This document shows, piece after piece, positions 36,810-45,779 of a stretch of DNA of 64,000 nt. The stretch is taken from assembly GCF_000231115.1 (NCBI RefSeq), contig NW_006889836.1, positions 152,568 through 216,567 of the forward strand, read 5' to 3'. The notes beneath the pieces are model-generated. The model made no database searches. It was not told the origin of the DNA and worked only from the letters and a program-made list of their open reading frames with translations. A program made the position numbers and the translations under genes. This DNA is from Vittaforma corneae ATCC 50505 (Eukaryota; Microsporidia; Nosematidae). Numbering within the stretch: position 1 is the first letter of the stretch; each line of letters begins with the position of its first letter.

Positions 36810-37055
36810 GTAGGGCTAAAGTACTTAAAAGGAGTGCATCTTAATGATTCCAAATTTGACCTGGGATCATGTAAAGATAGACATGAGACGATAGGAAAAG
36901 GGAAATTAGGGTTAGAAGCATTTAAATATATTATGAATAGTAAGCATTTTGACAATATTCCATTGATATTGGAAACACCTGAACCAGAGAAGTATCACGA
37001 AGAGATTGGGCTACTTAAAAGTCTTGTCGTTGATACAAAGCATACATTTCATTAA
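36810..37055 (+). CDS. APN1: Endonuclease IV, 3' segment
   Basis: Begins VGLKYLKGVHLNDSKFDL, giving the His ligand in HLND, then DRHETIGKG (Asp and His ligands), EAFKYIM and IPLILETPEP (final Glu ligand). All residues needed for a complete endonuclease IV are thus present across three frames. Both junctions (GAG-AAG-TAA and GAT-AAG-TAG) need the G of AAG to be counted twice, i.e. one base is missing at each. The internal ATG at 36834 is not a credible start for a partial barrel. Ends 36 bp from the convergent SNARE gene. Confidence 0.9.
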   Translation, partial: VGLKYLKGVHLNDSKFDLGSCKDRHETIGKGKLGLEAFKYIMNSKHFDNIPLILETPEPEKYHEEIGLLKSLVVDTKHTFH

Positions 37056-37091
37056 ATCAAATAAATATTAAAAACGGTTTTCATTTTTAAT

Positions 37092-37916
37092 TTAATTTTT
37101 GCTTGTGTCAAAATGTCTCACTGAAGAAGACTTCGGCCATTTCTGTTTGAATATTATTTGTGGATTTTCAACCCATGGAATTTTGTTTTTATATATTTTA
37201 ATAAATAATAATACCAGTAAAATACAAATGATGTAAAGTAGAGTATAAATTACATAATCCTTGAATCCACAGTAGTTTCCTGGAATTTTTTCTATTTCTT
37301 TATTGGCCTGTTCTAAATACATGTTTGATTTGTCAAAGCAGCTGTCAATAGTATCAATAAGGCATGTCTGTGATTTTAAAGCCATTTTCAATTGAATTAA
37401 TGTATTTGTGACATTGAAAATGCTTGTTTTAATATTGTTGCTTCTTTGAATTGTCTCTTGCAGTATTATTGTTTCAGGGTTCAATGCTTCCAAATAGTCA
37501 AAACTGTGATTGGAGCTCTGTGCGATATTAAAATTTTGAATGGTTTTATCACTTTTACACAATGATTTTTGCTCAAAATTTCTAAATTTTGCCAAATAAA
37601 TCCTTAGATTGTTCAGCAAGTACTGTTGAACAGATTCCACAATGTTCTTTTCTTCACAGTTGAATGATTTGACATTTTGTTCTATTTCCTTGACAAGTGT
37701 CTGAACCCTACCTTTTAAATCATTGATTTCCCTATATTTCTTTTCTTTCGATCCGAAGTTTGGCAGTGTGCTCATTTCCATTTTATTTTCCAACTGTAAA
37801 ATGCAAGATCCCAGGGCAACAAGCTGGTTTAAAATAGGATGTATTGAAATACACGCATAGCTTTTGGTCGGTTTTTGTCTTATTTTAAGGAAGTATTCAG
37901 TCTTATTCTGGATCAT
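37092..37916 (-). CDS. Qa-type SNARE, syntaxin-5/18-like
   Basis: A 274-residue protein. Helical N-terminal region (1-150), SNARE motif about 155-215 with IILQETIQRSNNIKTSIFNV and ALKSQTCLIDTIDSC (zero-layer Gln present in SQTCLIDTID), then a membrane helix (YVIYTLLYIICILLVLLFIKIY). A ~35-residue tail follows the membrane helix, which is unusual for a SNARE and would be luminal. N-terminal features fit ER/Golgi syntaxins (Ufe1, Sed5) more than plasma-membrane ones. The start at 37916 has no C-run. Confidence 0.75.
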   Translation of the reverse strand: MIQNKTEYFLKIRQKPTKSYACISIHPILNQLVALGSCILQLENKMEMSTLPNFGSKEKKYREINDLKGRVQTLVKEIEQNVKSFNCEEKNIVESVQQYLLNNLRIYLAKFRNFEQKSLCKSDKTIQNFNIAQSSNHSFDYLEALNPETIILQETIQRSNNIKTSIFNVTNTLIQLKMALKSQTCLIDTIDSCFDKSNMYLEQANKEIEKIPGNYCGFKDYVIYTLLYIICILLVLLFIKIYKNKIPWVENPQIIFKQKWPKSSSVRHFDTSKN

Positions 37917-38252
37917 TGCTATTTTGTGTATTATTCAGAATATAGCTTTTAAATAGTAATTTTGGAAGTACAACAAACCTGAAACATAGAAAATATTGAA
38001 ATAGGACAGATATTATAAGAAATTAACAGGACATCCAACAACAAATGCAGAAGGTATTTCTACATGTGGGTGTTTGTTGTAAATAAGAGCTTGGTGCATT
38101 AAAAAGAAATAATATCGTTATTGCAGTGTACTTTGACATAACGGATTTTTCAATATTCTTGATAGCTAAAGCTTTCAAAATGAAATGACATCCATTAAAA
38201 TAAACTATGACGTGCAAGGTTCTTAATGATTATCTATGACACATCACTTCTT

Positions 38253-38277
38253 ATTGAAGATAAAGAAAATCTTCAAT
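38253..38277. repeat. Strong hairpin followed by T-run
   Basis: ATTGAAGAT and ATCTTCAAT form a 9-bp perfect stem around a 7-base A-rich loop, followed directly by TTTT on the plus strand. It would fold in RNA and resembles a terminator or the end of a Pol III transcript. No surrounding RNA gene is recognised. Confidence 0.4.
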
Positions 38278-38723
38278 TTTTGAAAGTACATCAATGTTGA
38301 TTTTATACGGATAGATAATGTAAATATTGCATCTTGTCTTCTTCAAAGATCATCGAGTGTGTTTATCAAAAATTCACAATCCCAATAAATAGAAGTGCCA
38401 GGTAGCTTTATCAGTGAAATACTGAACCGCTTAATTTTTCTAGTACCTTTAAACGAGTATTCAAATTAATTAAAGATCAAAATTTACTTATATGCTTAAA
38501 TAACATGTCAAAGTCACTTGAAATTCAGGAAAATCATTGGTTATATCATATAAATTATTATACTTTAGTTTAATCTTAACTTTGATGTTGTATAGACAAT
38601 AATATCATTTTTTAAGAGCATAATTATCTCAAGCCAATGCTTTTCGGACCTTTAATATGGACGGCATTTTTCCTGTTCAGAATACAAACAAAACATGGAA
38701 AATAAAAGCAAGCAAAGAACTAT

Positions 38724-38793
38724 GCGTTAGCTGGGAATCGAACCCAGGCCGTCAGCTTGGAAGGCTAAAATCATACCATTAGAACACTAACGC
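38724..38793 (-). tRNA. tRNA-Gly (UCC)
   Basis: Perfect 7-bp acceptor stem (GCGTTAG with CTAACGC). Anticodon stem TTAGC/GCTGA encloses the loop CTTCCAA, giving anticodon UCC (codon GGA). The T arm CTGGG-TTCGATT-CCCAG is perfect. No intron and no encoded CCA. The D arm (TTCTAATGGTATGA) is weaker than usual. 70 nt. Confidence 0.93.
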
Positions 38794-39198
38794 TCATATT
38801 AAAGTAAATACATTTAATTTAATATTTTTATACTTTATTTTGTATGAAAACGGCAGTTAAATAGTAAATAATTATTTGATTGTTATGTTGGAAGTGCAAA
38901 AGCAACTGCTATGACATTAATTTAATCTTATTTTAGATCGATTGCATTTTCCTTTTTAAAATCAATAAACGTTTCAGCGAAGTGGCGTGACCAGCTTTGA
39001 GATTAAATTTAAATAGCCTGTTTTATCTATTCATTTTATATAAAGTAAAGTGCTATCCATCAATTTATGTGTTGTTTATTTCAATAAATTATGGAGTTGT
39101 ACTGTGCTTTATCTTCTTTATTGCATCTTCTTTTTAGTCTTATTTTCTTGATTCAACAAAAATGATTTTCATTTTTAAATAACAAAAAATATACCCAC

Positions 39199-40275
39199 AT
39201 GAAAATACCTTTTAGAGGAAAATTCCCCCCGTTTGCAGAGCTCGTCAGTCTTGGAAGTAACTTCTTTTTGAGATCGATTCTATCCATTGTAATGCTTTCA
39301 GCCTTTTTAAAACTTTGTGCCATGGACAAACTTTGGCTTGTTTTACTATCTTTTATATTGACATTCGGCATATCATTTGAACTGATCTCAATCACTAAGA
39401 AGAAAAGTGAAAACTATGTCCTGAGTCCTTTGCTCATCGCTACGATCTACCTTGCTATTTTTTTCTTCAATACTCTTCCTGCTTTAGTAATGGTCTACCC
39501 TGAAAAAAAAATACTCAGTAGACTCAACTCTTTTAAACCCTTGGTCTTTGCCTTGTATTCTATTGGCTTGATGTTGTCAGTTATCAGTTTTACAAGAGAG
39601 TTGTTAGTACCACAACTCCTTTTACTTGCTATGACGCACATCGCTGTATCCGTATGTAGTCTTGCCTGTGCCCTTAGTATCAAAAACATCATCCATGGGA
39701 AATTCTTTTATGTCTACCCTGCTCTACTCGTTATTATGAATGATATATTTGCCTATCTCATAGGAAAGTCATTCGGCAGAACACCTCTGATTTCACTGAG
39801 TCCAAACAAGACGGTTGAAGGGCTTGTTGGTGGATTTATCTTTACTTTTATTACTGGAATGGTTCTGTCGTTCCTGAAAATTAAAGGGCTATTTTTGTCT
39901 GACATGATGGATGGCAAACTAAGTGAGCCATTGAATTCTAGTAGATGGTATCTCAAGTTTCCTTGTGTTTACTTTCACAACTTACTGTTTGTAATGGCTG
40001 CTTCATTTTTTGCACCTTTTTGTGGCTTTCTTGCCTCAGCCATTAAACGTGCATTTGGAAAAAAGGATTTTGGTGCCCTAATTCCTGGTCATGGAGGAAT
40101 AACCGATAGGTTTGACTGCCAGGTATTAATGGTGTTCTTTACATATTACTATTTGAAAGGTGTAATGGATTTTGAAAATTCAACAATTACAATAGCCTAT
40201 AACTATTTGATAGACAATTTGAAAGATAAAGAAATTCAGAAACTCTCGGAAATACTACGTAGAAATGTGCATTAA
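39199..40275 (+). CDS. CDS1: Phosphatidate cytidylyltransferase (CDP-DAG synthase)
   Basis: Makes CDP-diacylglycerol from phosphatidic acid and CTP in the ER, the precursor for PI and the GPI pathway. 358 residues with about eight membrane segments. Signatures: NDIFAYLIGKSFGRTPL, LSPNKTVEGLVGG, and the terminal family signature SAIKRAFGKKDFGALIPGHG with GITDRFDC. TACCCAC precedes the ATG. Works upstream of PIG-A (27403) through phosphatidylinositol. Confidence 0.94.
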   Translation: MKIPFRGKFPPFAELVSLGSNFFLRSILSIVMLSAFLKLCAMDKLWLVLLSFILTFGISFELISITKKKSENYVLSPLLIATIYLAIFFFNTLPALVMVYPEKKILSRLNSFKPLVFALYSIGLMLSVISFTRELLVPQLLLLAMTHIAVSVCSLACALSIKNIIHGKFFYVYPALLVIMNDIFAYLIGKSFGRTPLISLSPNKTVEGLVGGFIFTFITGMVLSFLKIKGLFLSDMMDGKLSEPLNSSRWYLKFPCVYFHNLLFVMAASFFAPFCGFLASAIKRAFGKKDFGALIPGHGGITDRFDCQVLMVFFTYYYLKGVMDFENSTITIAYNYLIDNLKDKEIQKLSEILRRNVH

Positions 40276-40581
40276 ATTATTTGTTCAGTGGGCTTGTTTT
40301 AATTATCTTTTTAGTGATTGTAAAGTGGGAATGCATTAAATTCAGAACCTAGAAAGAGGTCAGAAAATCAGTGAATTTATGCTCAAGCACCCATTCTAGG
40401 AAACTTATGAATAATACCGTTAGTTACATCGTTGTTGTAAATACTGGCTTAGAACGACAAAAAACTGTGTATAAATACACTTATACAAACAAGAGCATGC
40501 TATCTTTTGGAGCTGATAAACACTGTGAGTTAAATTGTCTTATTCTCACTTTAGCTATTCCTAGTTTTTTACACTTTGCCC
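40276..40581. other. Intergenic region, 306 bp
   Basis: AT-rich spacer between two plus-strand genes, ending in the TTGCCC start motif of the SRP68-like gene. Nothing else recognised. Confidence 0.4.
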
Positions 40582-41619
40582 ATGGAAGAAGGCCTGCAGC
40601 TCATAAACCAAGAAAGGATTAGTCATGGATACACAATACATCATTTCAGAACATACAACAAGCACTGTAATAGAATGAAAAGGGAATACTTCAGACAGAA
40701 CCACGATCTTTACCTTATTTATAGTTTAGAATCTAATCTGGCCAAGTTTAAAATGTTAAACTCAATAACCTTCTTATACAAGAACAAAAGACTGTTGAAG
40801 AAAAGTGATGCTTCTAAAAGTGATTTTTCAAGGATTTATCTGAGGTATGTCCTGTGTTTCATTGAGAATGAAAAGAACAGTTTAAGTATTGATGATTTGG
40901 TCAGTCTAAGACATGAACTGGCTGATTACTACTCTTTTTTAGATGACATTTATCGTATGAACGACAACAGACATGATTTTGAACAGTATAAAATAAAATA
41001 CAAATGGCATGATGTTTCACTTCTATTTGAAACTCAGAAAATTTTAGACTCCTTTCTTAACAATTCATTCTTTCTGAATGACTTTCGATTCAATACACAG
41101 CTAGCCTTGAAAATTTTGGATGTTGAAAATAAAAAGATGGATCTTTTTGATTTTGTAAAGACTGAAAACGATCCATTTCATGTCTTTGATCGTGTAAATA
41201 TTCTCTTTTCTAGAGTCTGTGAACTTGAACGGTTCCTAAATGAAAACTTTGTTGAATCGGAGTATGTTCAACAGCTAAAAAACTCAAGTGAAAAAGTACT
41301 TGGGTTTGTTAAGAAAGTAATGGAATATAACAGTGGAGTGTTACATTCTGACATTGATTCATTTACCGTTCCTGCTCATTTTGAATTAATCTCTGACCAC
41401 TTAGAAAGTATGAAAAAGAATAAAAAGGTCAATCCATCAAAACTCAGATCAGTTCTTTTAGGTATTCTCGAGAAGAGACTTGCTGTTGATGTTACAGAGA
41501 GAAGCATGCCATTTCTACCTGTGTTTTATGATATTGCCAATGATTTTATCACGTATTCATCCGTTGATAATTCTATTGCTGGGCTTTTACAAGATTTCAA
41601 TTTTCTCCGTAGAAAATAA
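40582..41619 (+). CDS. SRP68: SRP68-like signal recognition particle subunit
   Basis: A 345-residue helical protein. The N-terminus ERISHGYTIHHFRTYNKHCN with RMKREYF matches the RNA-binding 'HG--GDY-RYR-YC-RRLRR' region of SRP68. The rest is helical repeats with charged faces, without catalytic motifs. It is much shorter than fungal Srp68 (about 600), as expected in a reduced genome, and lacks an obvious SRP72-binding tail. TTGCCC directly precedes the ATG at 40582; an in-frame TTG upstream at 40576 was not used. Confidence 0.65.
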   Translation: MEEGLQLINQERISHGYTIHHFRTYNKHCNRMKREYFRQNHDLYLIYSLESNLAKFKMLNSITFLYKNKRLLKKSDASKSDFSRIYLRYVLCFIENEKNSLSIDDLVSLRHELADYYSFLDDIYRMNDNRHDFEQYKIKYKWHDVSLLFETQKILDSFLNNSFFLNDFRFNTQLALKILDVENKKMDLFDFVKTENDPFHVFDRVNILFSRVCELERFLNENFVESEYVQQLKNSSEKVLGFVKKVMEYNSGVLHSDIDSFTVPAHFELISDHLESMKKNKKVNPSKLRSVLLGILEKRLAVDVTERSMPFLPVFYDIANDFITYSSVDNSIAGLLQDFNFLRRK

Positions 41620-41736
41620 ACACCTGACTTTTAGTGTGTCTTATACATTTTTGTAGTTTATAATTTTATAATGCTTTTATGCACTAGCTTTTAGAATACA
41701 TTCCAAATTAATACAATTTATTGATATTGTGGATTG

Positions 41737-43203
41737 TTATTTACCGTCAGACAAGCCCTGCTTGCGCTTGTCCGATATTGCTTCTATTCTTACATCCCCC
41801 CCTTTTCCATTAGTGCTTGTGTTATCTGTGCTTTTTCTCAAATAAATTGCTTGTACTGACGAAAATGAAGTGTTAAGCTCTGAAAATTCAATTTCATGCC
41901 CCATTTCCCTTAGTTTTTCAGTTATTCTGTCTGGAAGTGTTGGCTCAATCATTGTTTTGATTGGAAACAATTGATTATGAATCCTACATAGCGAAACTGC
42001 CCTTTCAAGCGTGTTACCTGCTAGCAAATATACTATTGTTGTTATTATGGCTGTTGGTATTCTTGTTCCACCTGCTGCACCAATTATGAGTATTTCATTA
42101 TCTTTTATTAATATTGTAGGTGCAGCAGATGAAAATGGCCTTTTCCCCCCCTCTAGAATATTAGCTGGCATCTTTTCTAAGCCAAAGGTATTGTCTATCC
42201 CAGGAATATAAAAATCATCAATTTGGTTATTAAAAATAATACCAGTTATCGGATCAAGTAATTTGGATCCAAACTCAAGATTGATCGTGGATGTAAGAGA
42301 AACTATCATTCCATCCTTGTCTATTACGTTTAGATGGGTGGTTCCGTGGTCTTCTTTGTAGAATGGGATATTTCTGTATTCCTCACTTGACATAGCATTT
42401 TTCAGACTGAACTGTCTAAATATTGAAGTTGCTTTGATGTCAGATATGATGAGAGAAACTTTCTTTTGCCATTTGTCAAGAAATTCTGGGTCTTCAAACT
42501 TTCCTCGCTCTGCTGCCATAAATTTAAATACTTCAATTAAAATGTGATAAAGATAGAATGAATTTTCATTGTTACTTAAAATAAAAAGATCTCTGATGTT
42601 TATTCTTTCAAGGATCTTCAAAGCTTCAATGATAAAAAGACCTGATGTGGGTAGATTTGTTGTATAGACTTGAAAATCGTAAAAATGTCCCTTTAAAACG
42701 CTTCTCTTCTTCACTTCATACTCTTTTAGATCTTCTAAGGTGAATACTCCACCCTTACTGTTAAGGAAGTCTACTATTTGCTTTGCAAGGGTTCCTGTGT
42801 AAAATGAAAGAGGATCATTGGAAAGTATTTCCAGCGTTTTTGAAAGGTTATCTCTTTCAATAATGTCTCCTTCTTTTACTAGGTCTTCATTTCTTGTGTA
42901 TGTACTTTTCAATCCCGGATCATCAAAAATATACTTTGAATTTTTTATTAGCTTTTGTTCAAGAATATTCGAAACTTTAAACTTTTTTGAAATTTCAATT
43001 GCATCTGTGAAGAGATCCTTCCATGGGAGTTTTCCATATTCTTTATGAACCTCGTAGAATCCTAGAACTTCACCAGGCACACCCACAGAGAGTCCTGTGG
43101 TTGTTGCTAGTCTTTGGTCATCCATGAACATTTTGTGATCTATTTTCTTAGGCGCTACCTCTCTAAAGTCAAAAGAGTCAAAAATATTGTCTATGTCAGT
43201 CCT
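41737..43203 (-). CDS. GGT1: Gamma-glutamyltransferase, 3' segment (large and small subunits)
   Basis: Continuation of GGT in the +1 frame. It starts RTDIDNIFDSFDFREVAPKK (family FRE-AP motif), then MFMDDQRLATTTGLSVGVPG, and the autoprocessing region DHGTTHLNVIDKDG, in which the conserved Thr begins the small subunit. TSTINLEFGSKLLDP, NNQIDDF, KRPFSSAAPTI and GAAGGTRIPTAIITT follow. The catalytic and substrate residues are all present. An ATG lies at 43131 in this frame, but starting there would remove the N-terminal strand that the 5' segment supplies. Confidence 0.92.
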   Translation of the reverse strand, partial: RTDIDNIFDSFDFREVAPKKIDHKMFMDDQRLATTTGLSVGVPGEVLGFYEVHKEYGKLPWKDLFTDAIEISKKFKVSNILEQKLIKNSKYIFDDPGLKSTYTRNEDLVKEGDIIERDNLSKTLEILSNDPLSFYTGTLAKQIVDFLNSKGGVFTLEDLKEYEVKKRSVLKGHFYDFQVYTTNLPTSGLFIIEALKILERINIRDLFILSNNENSFYLYHILIEVFKFMAAERGKFEDPEFLDKWQKKVSLIISDIKATSIFRQFSLKNAMSSEEYRNIPFYKEDHGTTHLNVIDKDGMIVSLTSTINLEFGSKLLDPITGIIFNNQIDDFYIPGIDNTFGLEKMPANILEGGKRPFSSAAPTILIKDNEILIIGAAGGTRIPTAIITTIVYLLAGNTLERAVSLCRIHNQLFPIKTMIEPTLPDRITEKLREMGHEIEFSELNTSFSSVQAIYLRKSTDNTSTNGKGGDVRIEAISDKRKQGLSDGK

Positions 43204-43465
43204 TTTTTCTTATTAATACAAACCCACCTCCACCAATACCAGCAGAAAATGAATTGACAACTCCAATAACTAAAGCAGCCGAGATGGCTGCATCTACAGC
43301 ATTGCCACCTCTTTCTAAGATTTTCTTCCCAACAGTTGAAGCAAGCTTACACTCTGTGTTAACAGCATAGTGGTAATATATTGAGTTTGAACAAACAGGA
43401 CCATGACCTGCATTTTCAGACATTGCTAGGTGGAGGAATGCTAAGATCAAAGACCAATAAGCCAT
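43196..43465 (-). CDS. GGT1: Gamma-glutamyltransferase, 5' segment (signal peptide and N-terminal domain)
   Basis: Starts at ATG 43465 with a signal peptide (MAYWSLILAFLHLAMSENAG), then KILERGGNAVDAAISAAL and IGGGGFVLI, classic GGT N-terminal motifs. It stops at TGA right after the run AGAAAAAAGGAC; removing one A of the six restores the frame to the 3' segment. GGT cleaves extracellular glutathione. The signal peptide predicts a secreted or surface enzyme, which could supply Glu/Cys-Gly or act on the host. Confidence 0.92.
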   Translation of the reverse strand: MAYWSLILAFLHLAMSENAGHGPVCSNSIYYHYAVNTECKLASTVGKKILERGGNAVDAAISAALVIGVVNSFSAGIGGGGFVLIRKKD

Positions 43466-43888
43466 TTTGTTTTTAATGACTTTTATTTTTATACTTGAAA
43501 CAATTCATATTTGAAGAAGGTTATTAAAATAGAAATATTTAAATAAAATTCATTCAACACTCGTTTACTTACGTGTTTATAATATTCGCTGTGTTTTTTT
43601 AGCTCTGGCTTTAATACTGGGACTCAAACAAGCTATTTTTGTGTTTTAACTGTTTGACATTTGTTTTTCATATGAATGTAACTAAAAATAGTTATAAACA
43701 AAGTGCTAAAGCTCTTACTCAACACACTCTACGAAGACAATAGTGTATAACTGACAAACAAGAAATATCAAAAACCCTAAATATAATCTACAGGCTTCAT
43801 TAGAAGTGACACTTCTTTGCCAGTGATTTTTAAGCTTAATTGTTCAATCTTTTTATTTAGTACATAAAAATATATAAATCTTGTCCTT
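43466..43888. other. Divergent intergenic region, 423 bp
   Basis: AT-rich spacer between divergent GGT1 and MRE11. No RNA gene or repeat is recognised. Confidence 0.4.
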
Positions 43889-45577
43889 ATGAAAGTACTT
43901 GTAACTTCCGACAACCATTTAGGATTTAAAGAAACTGATCCAATACGTGCCGATGATACATTCAATACATTTGATGAGATATTATTCATTGCCCAGAGAG
44001 AGAACGTGGATTTGGTTCTCCAAGGAGGAGATCTCTTCCACGAAAACCAACCTTCTCGTAACACATACAACAGAACAGTGAAAATCCTAAAAAAGTACTG
44101 TCTTGGAACTTCAAAGCCCAATTTCAAGGCAAACATCAGAATAAACACAGATGATCCAAATATGAACATTTCTCTTCCAATCTTGAGTATCCATGGCAAC
44201 CATGATGATCCTAGTGGATTCAATAGTGTTTCACCTCACGATATTCTACACAGTGGAGGATTTGTCAATTACTTTGGGAAGGTAGATGATGTGGACGATA
44301 TTGAATTAAAACCAATCCTCATTCAAGGAGATAGGAAAGTAGCAATCTATGGAATGGGTCATATCAAGGATCGTAGAGTCTATAGGACTTTTATCAAGGA
44401 TAGGGTTAGGTACGTTAGGCCAGAAGGTGAAGAGTGGATTAATATCTTTATTGTACATCAAAACCGAACGTTTAGACCAGAAGAGTATCTTCCAGAAGAT
44501 CTTATTAATCCATTTTTTGATATTGTGATCTATGGTCACGAACATGAAAGCATAAAAACTCGACATAAGAATTTTGAAGTACTCCAATGCGGAAGTACTG
44601 TGCGAACCAGTCTGTGTGAAGGAGAGATGGGTGATAAATTTGTCTATATCATTGATATTTCCGAGAGAGTGTTTATAAATAGGATTAAATTAGAAACAGT
44701 CAGGCCCTTTATAATGGATACTATTAAGATATTTGAGACAAATAACGCTAGTAGTATTAACAACAATATAACTGGTAGAAGTATTGATCAACAGATTAAA
44801 GACAAAGTTGAAGAAATCTTAGAAAGGTTGAATGAAAATCGAACTGGTTCTATGCTTCCTTTATTAAGATTAAGGGTTGATATTGATGGAAATTTAGATT
44901 TTAATAAGCATAATATTATAACGTCACTAGAATCTAAAATAGCTAATCCCAACGAGGCTCTAAGAATTTCTAGGAAGCAACATAAAGAAATACTTAAGCA
45001 TAGTTCTATTGTTCAAAAGAACGAAATTGAGGATGTTTACAAGAACATTTTAGATGGCTGTGATTTAAAGGCGTTAGTGCAAGGAAGAGTGATTGAAGCG
45101 TTATTAGAGTTTCTAAACAAGGATAGTAAAGAAGCTTTTAGTAACTTAGTAAAAGATAGTGTTAAAAGTATTATTGATAATATAAACATGAATGACTTAG
45201 TTGCTGACAGTATTGAAGATGCTATAAAAAATGCAAGGGAAAAGATTTCAAAAGAAAACAATGCAATATTAACGTTAGATAATAAAATAAACAGTATAAA
45301 TGATGAAAGCAAAAGTGACAGTGAGCTTTATGAAAAATATCAAAATTCCGAACTATATAAAACAATCCCTCTTCCACAACCGTCCATTTCATTTCAAAGT
45401 AGCTCAATCATTAACTTAAATAGCGATTATACTTTTATTGAGGATAAAATTGAAAATATTGAAAAAAAAGAAATTATTGAAAATGCACACAAAGAATTGG
45501 AAGAAAGAATCAAAAAATCCAAGATTGAGGATGACTTTGATGAATTATTTGGATTTTCAAAATTTATGCCAGATTAA
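43889..45577 (+). CDS. MRE11: Double-strand-break repair nuclease Mre11
   Basis: Nuclease of the MRN complex that starts resection. Calcineurin-like phosphodiesterase motifs in order: VTSDNHLGFKE, GGDLFHENQPS, SIHGNHDDPSG and VIYGHEHES. The Mre11-specific capping region is QCGSTVRTSLCEGEMGDKF-like. The C-terminal ~250 residues are Asp/Lys/Ser-rich, low-complexity and helical. 562 residues. No C-run at the start apart from TGTCC 3-7 nt upstream. No Rad50 or Nbs1 homologue was seen in this window. Confidence 0.95.
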   Translation: MKVLVTSDNHLGFKETDPIRADDTFNTFDEILFIAQRENVDLVLQGGDLFHENQPSRNTYNRTVKILKKYCLGTSKPNFKANIRINTDDPNMNISLPILSIHGNHDDPSGFNSVSPHDILHSGGFVNYFGKVDDVDDIELKPILIQGDRKVAIYGMGHIKDRRVYRTFIKDRVRYVRPEGEEWINIFIVHQNRTFRPEEYLPEDLINPFFDIVIYGHEHESIKTRHKNFEVLQCGSTVRTSLCEGEMGDKFVYIIDISERVFINRIKLETVRPFIMDTIKIFETNNASSINNNITGRSIDQQIKDKVEEILERLNENRTGSMLPLLRLRVDIDGNLDFNKHNIITSLESKIANPNEALRISRKQHKEILKHSSIVQKNEIEDVYKNILDGCDLKALVQGRVIEALLEFLNKDSKEAFSNLVKDSVKSIIDNINMNDLVADSIEDAIKNAREKISKENNAILTLDNKINSINDESKSDSELYEKYQNSELYKTIPLPQPSISFQSSSIINLNSDYTFIEDKIENIEKKEIIENAHKELEERIKKSKIEDDFDELFGFSKFMPD

Positions 45578-45779
45578 TAATTACTAATAAATTAAACTAC
45601 ATATTGAATAGTACTTTAATATTAAGTTGAGTGTTTTGTTGTATATTATATTGGAAATAGGCATTTAATGGATCAAACAGCCTTGTAATTGTTTTATTTC
45701 ATATGATTTATTGTTTGTTGGTTCTGTTTTAGATTGTGTATTTTTATAAACAATTCAAGTTGTCTCAATATTTTAAGAT

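Larger units (their letters stand above)
37917..39198. other. Largest gene-poor stretch (1.28 kb) with one tRNA
   Basis: Only the tRNA-Gly gene (38724-38793) and one hairpin (38253-38277) are recognisable. No frame with a supported start is present. The right end carries the TACCCAC start motif of CDS1. Confidence 0.5.
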
